This document shows positions 22,392 through 32,423 of a stretch of 64,000 bases of DNA, piece after piece. The DNA comes from Tremella fuciformis. Its lineage: Eukaryota; Basidiomycota; Tremellomycetes; Tremellales; Tremellaceae. The notes under the pieces are model-generated. The model searched no databases, had not been told where the DNA came from, and saw only the letters and a program-made list of their open reading frames with translations. The translations under genes and the position numbers were made by a program. The number at the start of each line of letters is the position of its first letter. Position 1 is the first letter of the stretch. Location: the NCBI GenBank assembly GCA_032768795.1, contig CP136498.1:62001-126000 (forward strand), written 5' to 3'.

Positions 22392-25300
22392 CTATTGACT
22401 CTGCTGCTCTGCTTCTCCTTGTCTTCCCAAGCCCAGTAGCTGCCGAAGCTGTCTCGTCTTCTCGGCCGAAAGGTTCTTGGTCAGGATGTCGGCTCGGTTG
22501 CTGTCCGTTGGTGTGTATTTGAGCTCAAGCAGTCCACCAGCTTGATGCTCTCGTATCCACTGGGCTCGCATGTCGAATGCTTTGTTCAGCTTGAACCCGT
22601 GTTGATGTTTGGCCAGTTGAATGGCTCCATTGTTGTCGTTGTAGATGGGCACTGCCCCATCTATACCGAGGTCGAGGTCGTTCAATAATTGCCTGAGCCA
22701 TATTGCCTCTTTGCCCGCTTCTGTTGATGCTAGGAGTTCGGCCTGTGTCGTCGAGAGTGCGACTGTCGGTTGTCGCCTGCTTTTCCATGACACAATGCCC
22801 CCGTATGTATTGAAGACGTAGCCGGTTGTAGATCGACGTGTGTCGAGACATCCACCCCAGTCTGCGTCTGCCCAGCCTAGCAGTGCTCTTCTTCCTGCAT
22901 GTGCGTCAAAGGTGAGTGCGAGATCTGATGTTCCTCGCAGGTACCTTAATAGGTGCTTTGCGGCCCTCCAATGTGCGAGTGACCATTTGCTGATGAAGCG
23001 ACAGAGCAGTGATGCTGCGTAGGCGATGTCGGGTCGGGTGATCGTGGCAATATAGAGGATTGACCCGGCGAGTGCTGGAAATGGTTTATCTCGAGCCTCG
23101 TCGACCTCCTTTGGCGTAGCCTCGACGAGCTTTGCGTCAGGCAAGATTGTCTTGCAGGCTTTGCCGGGTTCACCGAAGCGTTGAAGAACTGCCTCGATGT
23201 AGTGCTCTTGTGACAGGTACATCTTCTTGTTTGACCTATCTCGGTAGATGTTGATACCGAGGAAGTAAGAGACCGGTCCTTGGTCCTTGCACTCGAGTTC
23301 CTTGTTGATCTTCCGTTTGATCTCGTCAATTGTTGATCGATCGTTGCCGGCTATGAGCATGTCGTCAACGTGGACTGAGATCATGCACCGCTTGTGTCCT
23401 TGTCGCAGCGAGTAGATGCATGGATCCGCTAGGGTCGGTTTGAAGCCTAGCTCCCGTAGGAACTCGTCGAGGCGCTTGTTGAACAAGTGCGGTGATTGTC
23501 GGAGACCGTATAATGATTTCCGGAGGTGCAGAACGTGTCCGGCGGCGATGTCGCTGCCTTCTGGTGGCTCGATGAAGATGTCCTTGTCGATGTTGGCCTT
23601 GAGAAATGCTCCAATGATATCTATTTGGTCGCATTCCCAGTCGAGGTAGTTGACGATGGAGAGGAACAGGCGGAATGATGACTTGTGGGTGACCGAAGCA
23701 AAGAGTTCGTCGAAGTCTCGTCCTGAGACTTGTTGAAATCCTCTCACAACGAATCTGGCCTTGTGCTGACTCGCTTTGCCCGTGTCCCCGTCGATCTTGC
23801 GGGTGAATACCCATTTGCCTGTAAGAGTGCGGTGATTCTCCTTGGGAACCATCTCCCACACTCCGTACTTCTCCATCTTTCCCATCTCCTCGTCCATGGC
23901 CGATTTCCAATCCTCCCAGTCTGCGGCTCGACGAGCTTCGGTGTACGACTGGGGGTTGTTGAGTGACTGGGCTGATAACGCGTGCTCTATGGCTACTCGG
24001 TTATAGTCCATGTCGATGTTGTGCAGAGGGTGATGACTAGGTTCTTGGCCCGCTAGTCTCCCCGACCGTCTTGGCTCATCTGCATCGGCCGCTGTGAGCT
24101 CGTTTAGTCGACGATCGGGATCCTCTGGTCCGTCGTCGGGATTCGGTTCCGGGCTCGGTGCATCCTCTCGGATGTACTCATTGACCCAGCCTCTTCCTTG
24201 CCTGGGTACGGCTTGGGGAGGTATGTCGTCCATCTCTTCCCCTTGTTCCTCTTCTTCTGGTGCCTCCCCTGCCTCGACTATCTCGTTCAGCTCGATGGAT
24301 GTATCGTCATCCTCGTCGAGGCTCGTCGATGGTTGTCGAGGTCCAGGTTGAGGCGGCTCCAGGATCTGTCGTGGTTCATCTGAACTGGGCGTTGTCTTCC
24401 TGCCCGTGATGAATGTGACGTCTCGGCTTGCGATGACCCTGTTGGATTGGGTCAGCACCTTGTAGCCCCAGCTCCCTTCTGTGTACCCCAGCAGTCGACC
24501 GCATTGTCCCCGCTCGTAGAGCTTCGATGCGGGGTTCACAACTCGATAGATGCAGTGATGACCGAATGGCTGCATCCCCTGGTACTGCAGGTCGATGTCG
24601 TGGTTTGGTCGGAAGAGCGTTATCGGGATTTTCGCGTGGGAGCCTGGTAGCCTGTTCCGAGTGAAGACTACATATCGCAGTGCATCTACCCAGAACTGGG
24701 TTGGCAAGTTCGAGTCCGCAAGACATGTCCGGATGTCATTGAGGATGGTGAGATGGACGCGCTCGACTCGACTGTTTTGGTTGTGTGCGTCGGTCGGCGT
24801 AAGGGTGTGCTCAATTCCCTTGCTTTTGCACCAGTGGCTGAATTCCTTGCTCGTGAATTCGCCTCCTTGGTCTGAGCGGATGGTCTTGACTGTTCGATCA
24901 AGCTGATTCTCTGCCAACTTGATATAGTCTTGCAGTGCTTCGGCTGCATCCGACTTCTTCTTGAGTGGTATGGCCTGCACGTATTTGCTGTGGTCGTCAT
25001 AGCAGGTGAGGAAGTATTGGAAGCCTTCTCTCGACTGGACGGTTGCTGGTCCCCATAGATCGACTGATACCTCGACGAGGGGCTTGCTGGCTCGACGAGG
25101 GTTAGGTAGAGATGCCGAGCGCGTTGCCTTCCCTTTCAGGCAATCCATGCATTCGACTCTCCGAAATGACCCTGTCCACTTTGCGCCTAGCTTCCCCTCT
25201 TTCCCGAGCTCCCACACCTTCCTCATGTTCGAGTGACCTAGACGTTTGTGCCAGGTGAGGAGGCGAGTGTCTTCGGCTTCAGTGTTTTCTATTGCCTGAA

Positions 25301-26693
25301 GTGCTCGGTGAATGCGCGAGGTGGTGCGTACCGGTGTGTCGTCTACAACCCATAGGTTGCCAAGTTTCTTTCCCCGGAGGATGACCTTCCCTTTCTCGAC
25401 CAATGTAGCCGAGTCCTTCGAGAAGCGCCAGTGTGTCCCTGTGTACGGACCGAGGCGCTGTGTTGAGAGGAGGTTGTGCGAGAATGATGGAACGTAGAGG
25501 GCGTTGTTGTACCATACGTTGTTGAAGGTGAGGCGGCCGGAGTGTGTAGCTTCGACAATCGATCCGTCTCCAATTTGGATCTTGACGGCCTTGTCGAGTT
25601 TGGTGAGATGTGAGAGAAGGTGCTTGTCCTTGATGAATGGACTGGTGGCACCGCTGTCGATGATGATGGAGGTGGATGGGAGGTTGTCGTTGGCGTGTAG
25701 TGCAATCTCCGTCGCATAATAGCCTTCCTCCTTTATCTCCCTCGACGAGCCTCTCTTGTTCTCACTTGATGAGTCGTCTCCTGACTCGCTCTGCTCTCTC
25801 GCCTTCATTCCCTTCCCCGCTTGTCCTCCTTGCTTCTTCCTCCTGTCTGCTTCCTTTGCCGACCTCTGCTCCTGGATGTGCTTCGGCACTCCAATCACTT
25901 TCCAGCACTCATCTGTGGAGTGCCTCCCCTGATCCGGATGGTGGATGCATCTCTTGCTTGCCGGTTTCTGCAGAGATTTGCTGAGCATCCCCATCTCGTT
26001 TACGCTCTCGCCCTTTTGTTGACGTCTGCGATGTTCATCGGCGACCCTATCGATAACCTCGTCGAGGTGGATCTTGTTCGACGAGGTCCCTGAGTAGAAG
26101 GTCGATGCGAGGAGGCCGTATGAGGACGGTAGGCGACGGATGGCGGCGTATGCGCCAATCTGGTTGGCGAATTGCTCAAGGGTGAGCTTGGAAGTGATGG
26201 CGGAGGAGGTGATTTCGGCCAGTTGCGACCGGATAGCTGTGAGATGAGGTTCGGGGTCCTCATTCTCTGGGATGGTCTCGCCAAATATCGATGACCATAA
26301 TTCGGCTAGGCGAGATCCGTTGTCGGCCCCATATGTGGTGACCAGATGATCGTAGAGCCCCTTCGGTTGAGGATTCTCGAAGTCGATCAGGTTTGAGGGA
26401 AGCTTGTTTTGGACAGTCTCTGTCAGACTGCCGTAGAGAGTGGAGAGGGCGGTGGACTGCTCCTTCTCATGCTCGTATAGAGCAACTGCTCTCTTTGATG
26501 TCTCGGCTGCTGTCGCCGGACTTGACACTGGATATCGAGCCTCGACGAGTGCCCGAATCGCTGACGCGTCCTTGGTGATGTGGGGTACGAGACCGGCGGA
26601 TCCGAGGACGACTCGAATCTCGCGCACCCACTGGGCGTAGTTGTCGCGCCCGTTGAGCTTGCGCTCCTCTTTCACCGTCTGCACAGATGGCAT
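22392..26693 (-). CDS. Cop-1a Gag-Pol polyprotein (1433 aa)
   Basis: A single ATG-started frame. Gag is about residues 1-330, with a CIHHPDQGRHSTDEC segment at 249-263 in place of a standard CCHC knuckle. Protease IIIDSGATS near 343-351. GAG-pre-integrase WHKRLGH at 481-487 with CMDC at 515-518. Integrase catalytic Asp 545 (DLWGP), Asp 608 (SDQGG) and Glu 644. RT from about 942 with VHVDDM at 1107-1112. RNase H from about 1270 (WADADWGG, QAELLAS). This gene order (integrase before RT) defines Copia. It would be translated as one polyprotein and cleaved by its own protease inside cytoplasmic particles. No stops or frameshifts are seen. Confidence 0.95.
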   Translation of the reverse strand: MPSVQTVKEERKLNGRDNYAQWVREIRVVLGSAGLVPHITKDASAIRALVEARYPVSSPATAAETSKRAVALYEHEKEQSTALSTLYGSLTETVQNKLPSNLIDFENPQPKGLYDHLVTTYGADNGSRLAELWSSIFGETIPENEDPEPHLTAIRSQLAEITSSAITSKLTLEQFANQIGAYAAIRRLPSSYGLLASTFYSGTSSNKIHLDEVIDRVADEHRRRQQKGESVNEMGMLSKSLQKPASKRCIHHPDQGRHSTDECWKVIGVPKHIQEQRSAKEADRRKKQGGQAGKGMKAREQSESGDDSSSENKRGSSREIKEEGYYATEIALHANDNLPSTSIIIDSGATSPFIKDKHLLSHLTKLDKAVKIQIGDGSIVEATHSGRLTFNNVWYNNALYVPSFSHNLLSTQRLGPYTGTHWRFSKDSATLVEKGKVILRGKKLGNLWVVDDTPVRTTSRIHRALQAIENTEAEDTRLLTWHKRLGHSNMRKVWELGKEGKLGAKWTGSFRRVECMDCLKGKATRSASLPNPRRASKPLVEVSVDLWGPATVQSREGFQYFLTCYDDHSKYVQAIPLKKKSDAAEALQDYIKLAENQLDRTVKTIRSDQGGEFTSKEFSHWCKSKGIEHTLTPTDAHNQNSRVERVHLTILNDIRTCLADSNLPTQFWVDALRYVVFTRNRLPGSHAKIPITLFRPNHDIDLQYQGMQPFGHHCIYRVVNPASKLYERGQCGRLLGYTEGSWGYKVLTQSNRVIASRDVTFITGRKTTPSSDEPRQILEPPQPGPRQPSTSLDEDDDTSIELNEIVEAGEAPEEEEQGEEMDDIPPQAVPRQGRGWVNEYIREDAPSPEPNPDDGPEDPDRRLNELTAADADEPRRSGRLAGQEPSHHPLHNIDMDYNRVAIEHALSAQSLNNPQSYTEARRAADWEDWKSAMDEEMGKMEKYGVWEMVPKENHRTLTGKWVFTRKIDGDTGKASQHKARFVVRGFQQVSGRDFDELFASVTHKSSFRLFLSIVNYLDWECDQIDIIGAFLKANIDKDIFIEPPEGSDIAAGHVLHLRKSLYGLRQSPHLFNKRLDEFLRELGFKPTLADPCIYSLRQGHKRCMISVHVDDMLIAGNDRSTIDEIKRKINKELECKDQGPVSYFLGINIYRDRSNKKMYLSQEHYIEAVLQRFGEPGKACKTILPDAKLVEATPKEVDEARDKPFPALAGSILYIATITRPDIAYAASLLCRFISKWSLAHWRAAKHLLRYLRGTSDLALTFDAHAGRRALLGWADADWGGCLDTRRSTTGYVFNTYGGIVSWKSRRQPTVALSTTQAELLASTEAGKEAIWLRQLLNDLDLGIDGAVPIYNDNNGAIQLAKHQHGFKLNKAFDMRAQWIREHQAGGLLELKYTPTDSNRADILTKNLSAEKTRQLRQLLGLGRQGEAEQQSQ

Positions 26694-26790
26694 GACGGAG
26701 GACCACTTCGAGGCTGGCGGTGCGTAGGCAAGGTCGACGAGTTTGTTGACGCGTTCTATCTACCGCGACTTGTCGAACGAGACGTTACCA

Positions 26791-27108
26791 CGACGGAATC
26801 TTGGCTCTGAGGCAATGGGATTCCGGTCACCTGTTGCCCGCTCAGCACTTGCTATGAGTGATGCATTCGGACTTACCTGTTGCCCGCTCAGCACTTGCTA
26901 TGAGTGATGAGGAGGGCAACAGGCGGCGGCATTCTACAAGGTCGTCGAGGGTGTCGGCGTTATATGCGGAGTTATCGTTGTGGCAGCTTCCCCTGCCTCG
27001 TCGAGGATGAACCTCGTCGAGGCACAACCTCGTCGAGGATGTGTGTGCCTCGACGAGGCTACTCGAGGCTGAGTCAAGCTCATGTGAGCGTACTACCTAT
27101 TTCCGTCG
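26791..27108 (-). repeat. Cop-1a 5' LTR (318 bp)
   Basis: The promoter-bearing LTR in element orientation. It is followed without spacer by the TGG-initial primer-binding site at 26790 downward, typical of tRNA priming. Confidence 0.93.
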
Positions 27109-29815
27109 AGGTGTTGGTGAATTGTCGTATTCCTGGGAAGTAATAGTGTCGGGAGAGGAGCTGGTAGGTCTTGAGTTGCCCATAGTGTCCTGCGGTAGGT
27201 GCGTTATGACTCTGATGGAGCAGGTCAATCTTGAGGTCGTAGTTATCCGGGATGTAGATCTTCTTGTTGTATCGGATGATGTTGGTGTCGAGGCTGAAGT
27301 CCTTGATTTTTCCTTGGAGTGTGCTGGGAACAGGTCGATCTGGATGATGCAGATAAGGCAAAAGCTCTTTAAGGACAGGGTCCTCAGGCTGAAGTTGCTC
27401 TATTCTGGTCATCAAGTCGGATTTCACTGGGGTGTCGGAAGGATCGGTAGATGTGAGGGTGCCAATGATGAATTGTCCTGGTTTGAGGAGTGTATGTGGA
27501 GGTGCTTCTGCAGCTCTACTCCCCCCTTGAAGGTCTGACCTCCTGGTCAGGGCGTCGGGTTTGCCCATCTTTTCTCCAGGTCGATAGTGGATTTTGAAGT
27601 CAAAGTTTGCTAAGAGTTCTGCCCAACGTGCTTGTCGTCTGTTGAGCACCTTTGATGTCGTGAAGTATTCCAGGTTCTTGTGGTCGGTGTAGACTGTAAT
27701 TTCCTTTGCTCCTTCGAGGTATGGTCGCCAGTGTTTGAATGCTTCCACTATGGCAAGCATTTCCTTGTCGTAGATTTCGTAGTTGAGTTCCGCTGGTTGA
27801 AGCTTCCGGGAGTAATATGCAATAGGGTGAAGCTCCTTGGAATTTTCTGAGGTGTGTGACAGGACGCCTGCAATAGCAAAGTCGGATGCGTCTGTCTCCA
27901 TGACGATGGGTTTCCCTGGTTGAAAGTGCTGGAGGATGGGAGCGCTGGTGAAAGCAGCTTTCAATGTGTCGAAGGCGTTTGGTGCTGTATTGCCCCATTC
28001 AAAGTCGACTCCTTTGCGTAGGAGGTGTGTGAGGGGTGCCGTGACCTTGGAGTATGCCTTGATGAAACGTCGGTAGAAGTTGGCAAAGCCAAGGAAGACT
28101 TGAACATCATGAACTGATTTTGGCGGTGGCCAGTTTGTGACTGCTTCAACTTTGTGAGGGTCCATTCTGACTCCTTTGTCAGAGACAAGGTAGCCTAGGA
28201 AGTCAACCTCATGCTTGAAGAAGGTGCACTTTTCTGCCTTAGCCCAAAGATGATGCTCTTGTAGTCGTTGCAAGACTTGCTTGACATGGCCAATATGTTC
28301 GTCCTTTGATTTGCTGAAGATGAGGATGTCGTCCAGGTATACAATGACAAAGACATCCAAGAAGTCTCTGAGGACGTCATTGATGAGATTCTGGAATGAC
28401 GCGGGCGCATTTGTAAGCCCAAAAGGCATTACAAGGTACTCGTAGTGTCCATAGCGTGTGCGGAATGCCGTTTTCCATTCATCGCCTTTGGCAATGCGGA
28501 CAAGGTTGTAGGCGGCACGTAGGTCGATTTTGCTGAACCATGAAGCTCCTTTGAGCCTATCCAAAGATTCCTGTATCAATGGAAGTGGGTAGCGATTTTT
28601 CCTGGTGATGCTGTTGAGCTGTCGGTAGTCAACGCATAGTCGGAGGGATCCATCTGGCTTTTTGACAAAGAGGATGGGAGAGCCAGCTGGGCTTGAACTT
28701 GGTCGTATGAATCCTTTCTTGAGGTTTTCCTTGAGGTACTCGTCCAAAGCCTTGAGCTCTACTTCAGAGAGGCTGTAGATCGGACCAAACTTGGGCTGCG
28801 CATCGCCTTCAAGTGTTATGGCATGATCATAGGCACTGTGCTCTGGGAGCTTATCGGAGTTGGACTTTCTGAATACTTCCAAATGGTCGTGGAAGTCTGC
28901 GGGGATGATGTCCTTGAGTTGCTGAAGGTCGGGTTCCATAGTGTCGTCATTGTCTTCCTGAGCAGGTTGAGGGTCGATGAGACCTGAGACTTGAGCCGTA
29001 GTGGTAATGCCATAGATCTCTGCCGTTTTCATAGCTGTCCGGAAGGCAGAGGCACTGATGAGTGATATCCTTGGGGTCGAGGTTGTTGTTCCGTGGGTGT
29101 TGTTTGTGTCCTTGGGTGATGGCGTACCTGCAGCTTTGGCGCTGGGCAGGTTACCTGAGCTCGGTTTCCTTGGGGTCCTTGGGGTCCTTGAGTTCCTTGA
29201 GTTTCGAGGGTTCCTTGGTGACTGAGGAGCAGAATCTCCTTCCAAAGGCTGATCAGGCCAGTCACACTGCGCCAGGCAGTGAGCGGAGGAGAACTTGATA
29301 GTCTGTTGAGACCAATCAATGCTTGGGTTGTGCTGGGAGAGCCATGGTAGGCCAAGGATGATGGGGTATGTGCCGAGTGATGTGATGTCAAGAGAGAGCG
29401 TCTCTTCATGACCTGGAAGGCACAAGGTGATGGGTTTGGTGTGGTGTGTGATGGCGCCAGAAGAGATTGGTCGTCCATCAATGACTGAGACCTCTAAAGG
29501 CTCATCCTTGAGTATCCTTGGTATGTCCGTAGTGTCGAGGAAGTTTGCGTTGATGAAGCTGGCTGTTGCACCAGAATCAATCATAGCAAGTGTGTCGTAG
29601 TTGGTTTCCCCATACTTGAGCGTGATGGGAAGGCATAGGTGATCCTTGGGTGAAGCGGGAAGTATTGTTGACTGTAGCGATGTTGCCGTTATCCAATGTT
29701 GTGTGTGATGTACCGTGATGTGCCCCTTTGAGAGCCCCAGAGGTGGGGGCACGCTTAGGCCTGGGGCTGCGTGTTTTTTGCCTTGTTGTCGGAGGTAATA
29801 GTGGTGACCTTGGTG
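27109..29815 (-). CDS. Chr-C pol, N-terminal part: protease, RT, RNase H, integrase start
   Basis: The frame overlaps the gag end, so a ribosomal frameshift is likely; the first codon often assigned (29752) is GTG and is probably not a true start. Protease MIDSGATASF near 29585. RT includes CVDYRQLN and VYLDDIL (catalytic YLDD). RNase H includes METDASDFA and VYTDHKNLEY. The integrase zinc finger starts with HNAPTAGHYG and is cut after QFTNT by Cop-1a. Typical Ty3/gypsy order. It continues at 22054 after the insertion, in frame once one TSD copy is removed. Confidence 0.92.
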
Positions 29816-30774
29816 GCAGCATTGATTTGAGCCCTCTGCTCACGGCGTCGCTGAGCAGCACGGCACTCAAAGGCCTTGTGACCAGGCTTGCCGCAATAGT
29901 TGCAGAGGTTCTCCTTCATGCGTCGCTCACGCTCAGCCTGAGAGATTGGTCCATAGGCCTGGCGTGTCTGAGCAGCATCAATCTCCATGGGAGTAGGAGA
30001 GAATGTCGTAGTCGTTGTACGCGGGACAAAGGTGTTGACCCTTGTAGTTGTAGCGCCAGAGCGAGTGTAGTTGATGTTGTTGATAGGGCGCTGAGTGTTG
30101 ATCTGAGGTCGAGGATTGTTGTTTGTGCGTCGCCTTTGATAAAGAAGGTCGTCATACTCAATGGCAGCGGTGACCAAAGCCTCGTAGTCCTTGAATTTGC
30201 CAGGAGCAAGGAGTCGATCCTTGACGTCGTCCTTGAGGCCATCAAAGAAGTTCTGCTTCTTTGTCTCATTGTTCCAGTGCACATATGCTGCGTGGCGCTG
30301 GAATTCTGTGGCGTAGAGACTGGCTGATCCTGTCTGTCTGAGGTTGCGTAGCTTGAAACAAGATGTCTCAGCCAAGTTGGCGTCGCCAAAGTACTTCTTA
30401 AATTCGATTTGGAAGTCCTCCCAGTCATGGAGCCAAGAGGGCTGATCCTCTGCATCCATGCCAAGGTAAGGTAAGACCCATCGGTAGGCTTCTTCCTTCA
30501 GGAGGTTGGTTGCAAAGGCAATACGAGTGACGTCGGTGGCGTAGGTACGAGGTTGAACAGCAAAGACCATGTTGCACTTGGCTAGGAACTCCAGAGTCTG
30601 ATCCTTACGGCCATTAAAAGGCGGTGGATGAGAGATCTTTGGCTCCTTAGCATGCTCAGGCCTGGTGTTGTTGGTGACTTGAAGGGCATTGATCTGAGCC
30701 TGCAGCTGTAGGATCATGTCGTGCTGTGCTTGCATCGCTTGCTCAGCATTGAGCTGGGCGTTGTCAGATTCCAT
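29755..30774 (-). CDS. Chr-C Gag (339 aa)
   Basis: ATG at 30774. The N-terminal coiled-coil-like segment is rich in Gln (QAQHDMILQLQAQINAL). The retrotransposon gag core includes WVLPYLGMDAEDQPSWL and the FGDANLAETSCFKLRNLRQ stretch. The C-terminal zinc knuckle is CNYCGKPGHKAFEC (CX2CX4HX4C), which binds the element RNA. It forms the particle shell. It overlaps the pol frame at its end. Confidence 0.92.
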   Translation of the reverse strand: MESDNAQLNAEQAMQAQHDMILQLQAQINALQVTNNTRPEHAKEPKISHPPPFNGRKDQTLEFLAKCNMVFAVQPRTYATDVTRIAFATNLLKEEAYRWVLPYLGMDAEDQPSWLHDWEDFQIEFKKYFGDANLAETSCFKLRNLRQTGSASLYATEFQRHAAYVHWNNETKKQNFFDGLKDDVKDRLLAPGKFKDYEALVTAAIEYDDLLYQRRRTNNNPRPQINTQRPINNINYTRSGATTTRVNTFVPRTTTTTFSPTPMEIDAAQTRQAYGPISQAERERRMKENLCNYCGKPGHKAFECRAAQRRREQRAQINAATKVTTITSDNKAKNTQPQA

Positions 30775-31183
30775 GGTGACAGGGATGGAGTGATCTGAGT
30801 GTCAGCAGGAGCTTTTGGGTATCTGAGAGGATTGTAAGGGATTGATGATGGTATGGATGAAAGAAAGTAGAAGGAGGGCCTTAGATCAAGGTCTTATACT
30901 ATGTAGAAGTGATTCCTAAAGTCGAGGGTGGATCGAGTTTTTGATGGTGATGAGCACCCAAATGATGGTGACGACAAGGGTGATGATAATGTCGAAGTGA
31001 TCGAAGGTGTTGTTGAAAGTAGGATTGATGATGACGAGAGGTCCTTGGTTCAAGTCACAATGGTGACCAGAATGATCTTTTTGCCAGAGGTGTCGAGGGT
31101 AGCCGTGGGAAAGCCTTGGGTGGCAAAAATGCGAAAATGTTGTTGACGAGAGGACGAGGGACGAGCAAGGACTAAAGGGTTGG

Positions 31184-31193
31184 AGCAATGGAT
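31184..31193 (-). promoter_or_regulatory. Chr-C self-priming primer-binding site
   Basis: Element-sense ATCCATTGCT, two bases inside the 5' LTR edge (31196), is the exact complement of AGCAATGGAT in the LTR at 31358-31367. That lies about 35 bp downstream of the TATA box (TTTATA, about 31404), where transcription should start. This matches the Tf1/sushi self-priming design. Confidence 0.72.
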
Positions 31194-31195
31194 AC

Positions 31196-31704
31196 TGTCA
31201 CGCCTGCGGGTAGTCTGCGGTAGCGAGAGGTCTGCCTTGGGTACTGAAGGGGTTTAGTCTCTGGCTCGTAGAGCTTGATGACTGCCTTAGGTACTGAGGT
31301 GACTGAAGTGTTGGGTTAAGACCAACTGAGTGACTTTGTGTGAAGAGAAGACACAAGATCCATTGCTGAAGAAGAAGGGGGGAAGGGCCAGATGAGGCCT
31401 CCTTTTATACCCTTCACATCTAAAAGGTAGGACTAATTAAAGAGGTGTCGTGAGGGATTTACTGACCAATCAGATAAATGCCTCACTTAGACCACCGTGG
31501 GAAACTACAAGCTAGCCAATAGGAAAAATGCCTCAAAGGTGGAGGCTGACTAAGCTCTTTGAACTAGCCAATAGGAAAAATGCCTCAGAGGTGGAGGCTT
31601 ACTAAGCAAGGTGGAGGCTGACTAATCAACTGATAAATGTTCTCCAAATAACACATCATTCCATGAGTCATGTTTTCTCCTTTTCCTTATCACGAGTCAT
31701 GACA
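31196..31704 (-). repeat. Chr-C 5' LTR (509 bp)
   Basis: Differs from the 3' LTR at one site near the end (CACGAG versus CACAAG). It contains the TATA box near 31404 (element-sense GTATAAAAGG) and the inferred transcript start at 31367. Confidence 0.93.
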
Positions 31705-31709
31705 GATAG

Positions 31710-31793
31710 GCTCACGTGTCTGACAGGCGTGCTGGGCTGGAACGAGGCTCGTAGGCGTGCTTTGGTGATCATGGAGGCGTGGCCAACGTGACA
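31710..31793 (-). repeat. Chr-A 3' LTR, second part (84 bp)
   Basis: GCTCACGTGTCTGACAGG to GCCAACGTGACA. It completes the LTR begun at 19117. The purine tract GAGGGGGGCAGAG lies directly inside it (31794-31806, element sense). Confidence 0.92.
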
Positions 31794-32253
31794 CTCTGCC
31801 CCCCTCTGAAATCGAGCTCCTGCAAGATGGCGGGCGAGCCGGGGCAGCTTGTATGGCCTGAGCCTTTGCTCCCGCCTCGCGCTAAGCCGTATCTTTTGGT
31901 CATTCCTCGCAGGGCTCATCCCGAGGGTCTGTGGGTGTGTAAGCAGGGCCTGGTCTCGTCGACGGTCCGTCCTTCTTGGTTGCTCGAGGTCTCGCGCAGC
32001 TGGTGCTATGGGCACAGGTAGTGTGCAGCCCGCATGTGTCCCGACGCGCGTGGTGTCGAGGGTGATCCCTGTGCTGGATAGCCCGCCCGTTGCTGAGCTG
32101 TAGGCGTCTCATGCTGGAATTTGCGCGTATGTAAGTCGACCTTGAGTCGACCTCGTCCACGAGGCCGGGGTCAAATTGCCCAATGCGGCAGTCGCCGCGA
32201 GATAACCGGTGATTGCCGCTCCGCGCTACGCCCTTCTGTCGATCATGTTGCTC

Positions 32254-32266
32254 GTTGCTAGGCAAC
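32254..32266 (+). promoter_or_regulatory. Inverted repeat GTTGCTAGGCAAC upstream of the Chr-A accessory gene
   Basis: GTTGC and GCAAC arms around TAG, 158 bp before the presumed ATG. The same 13-mer occurs twice upstream of the Chr-B accessory gene. It resembles the RFX-type X-box (half-sites GTTGC and GCAAC). A TATA-like GGTATAAACC is at about 32358. Confidence 0.6.
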
Positions 32267-32423
32267 AAGTCGCCAAACTGTCGTGAAAAGTCGTGTTGTC
32301 TGCTCTCGTCGTCAAGTGCCCTCTCGTCCCTCGTCCCCGCCATGTCCCCTCCAAAAGGTATAAACCCCCCTCGACAAGGCTACTCGTCCCGTCCATTCCA
32401 AACTCTCCACTCCAACGCATCAT

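Larger units (their letters stand above)
22055..27108 (-). mobile_element. Cop-1a: full-length Ty1/Copia element
   Basis: 5054 bp with 318-bp LTRs that look identical, TSD AGGTG at 22050-22054 and 27109-27113. The termini are CGACGGAA and TTCCGTCG instead of TG and CA. One uninterrupted gag-pol frame is present. PBS TGGTAACGTCTCG follows the 5' LTR directly (26790 downward), and a purine tract GCGAGGGGAGG precedes the 3' LTR. It lies inside Chr-C pol between the HH and CC halves of the integrase zinc finger. It looks recent and possibly autonomous. Confidence 0.95.
20249..31704 (-). mobile_element. Chr-C: Ty3/gypsy chromovirus interrupted by Cop-1a
   Basis: LTRs of 509 bp at 20249-20757 and 31196-31704 differ at one CpG site. 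TSD GATAG at 20244-20248 and 31705-31709. It encodes gag and pol with a terminal chromodomain. The pol stop is only 12 bp from the 3' LTR, so there is no accessory gene. Without Cop-1a it is about 6.4 kb. Removing Cop-1a and one TSD restores an open pol frame, so the element may have been competent before that insertion. Confidence 0.94.

Noticed and set aside
29750..29752. GTG as the start codon of Chr-C pol
   Set aside because: The frame is open upstream and overlaps gag, so frameshifting is more likely in a fungal element.
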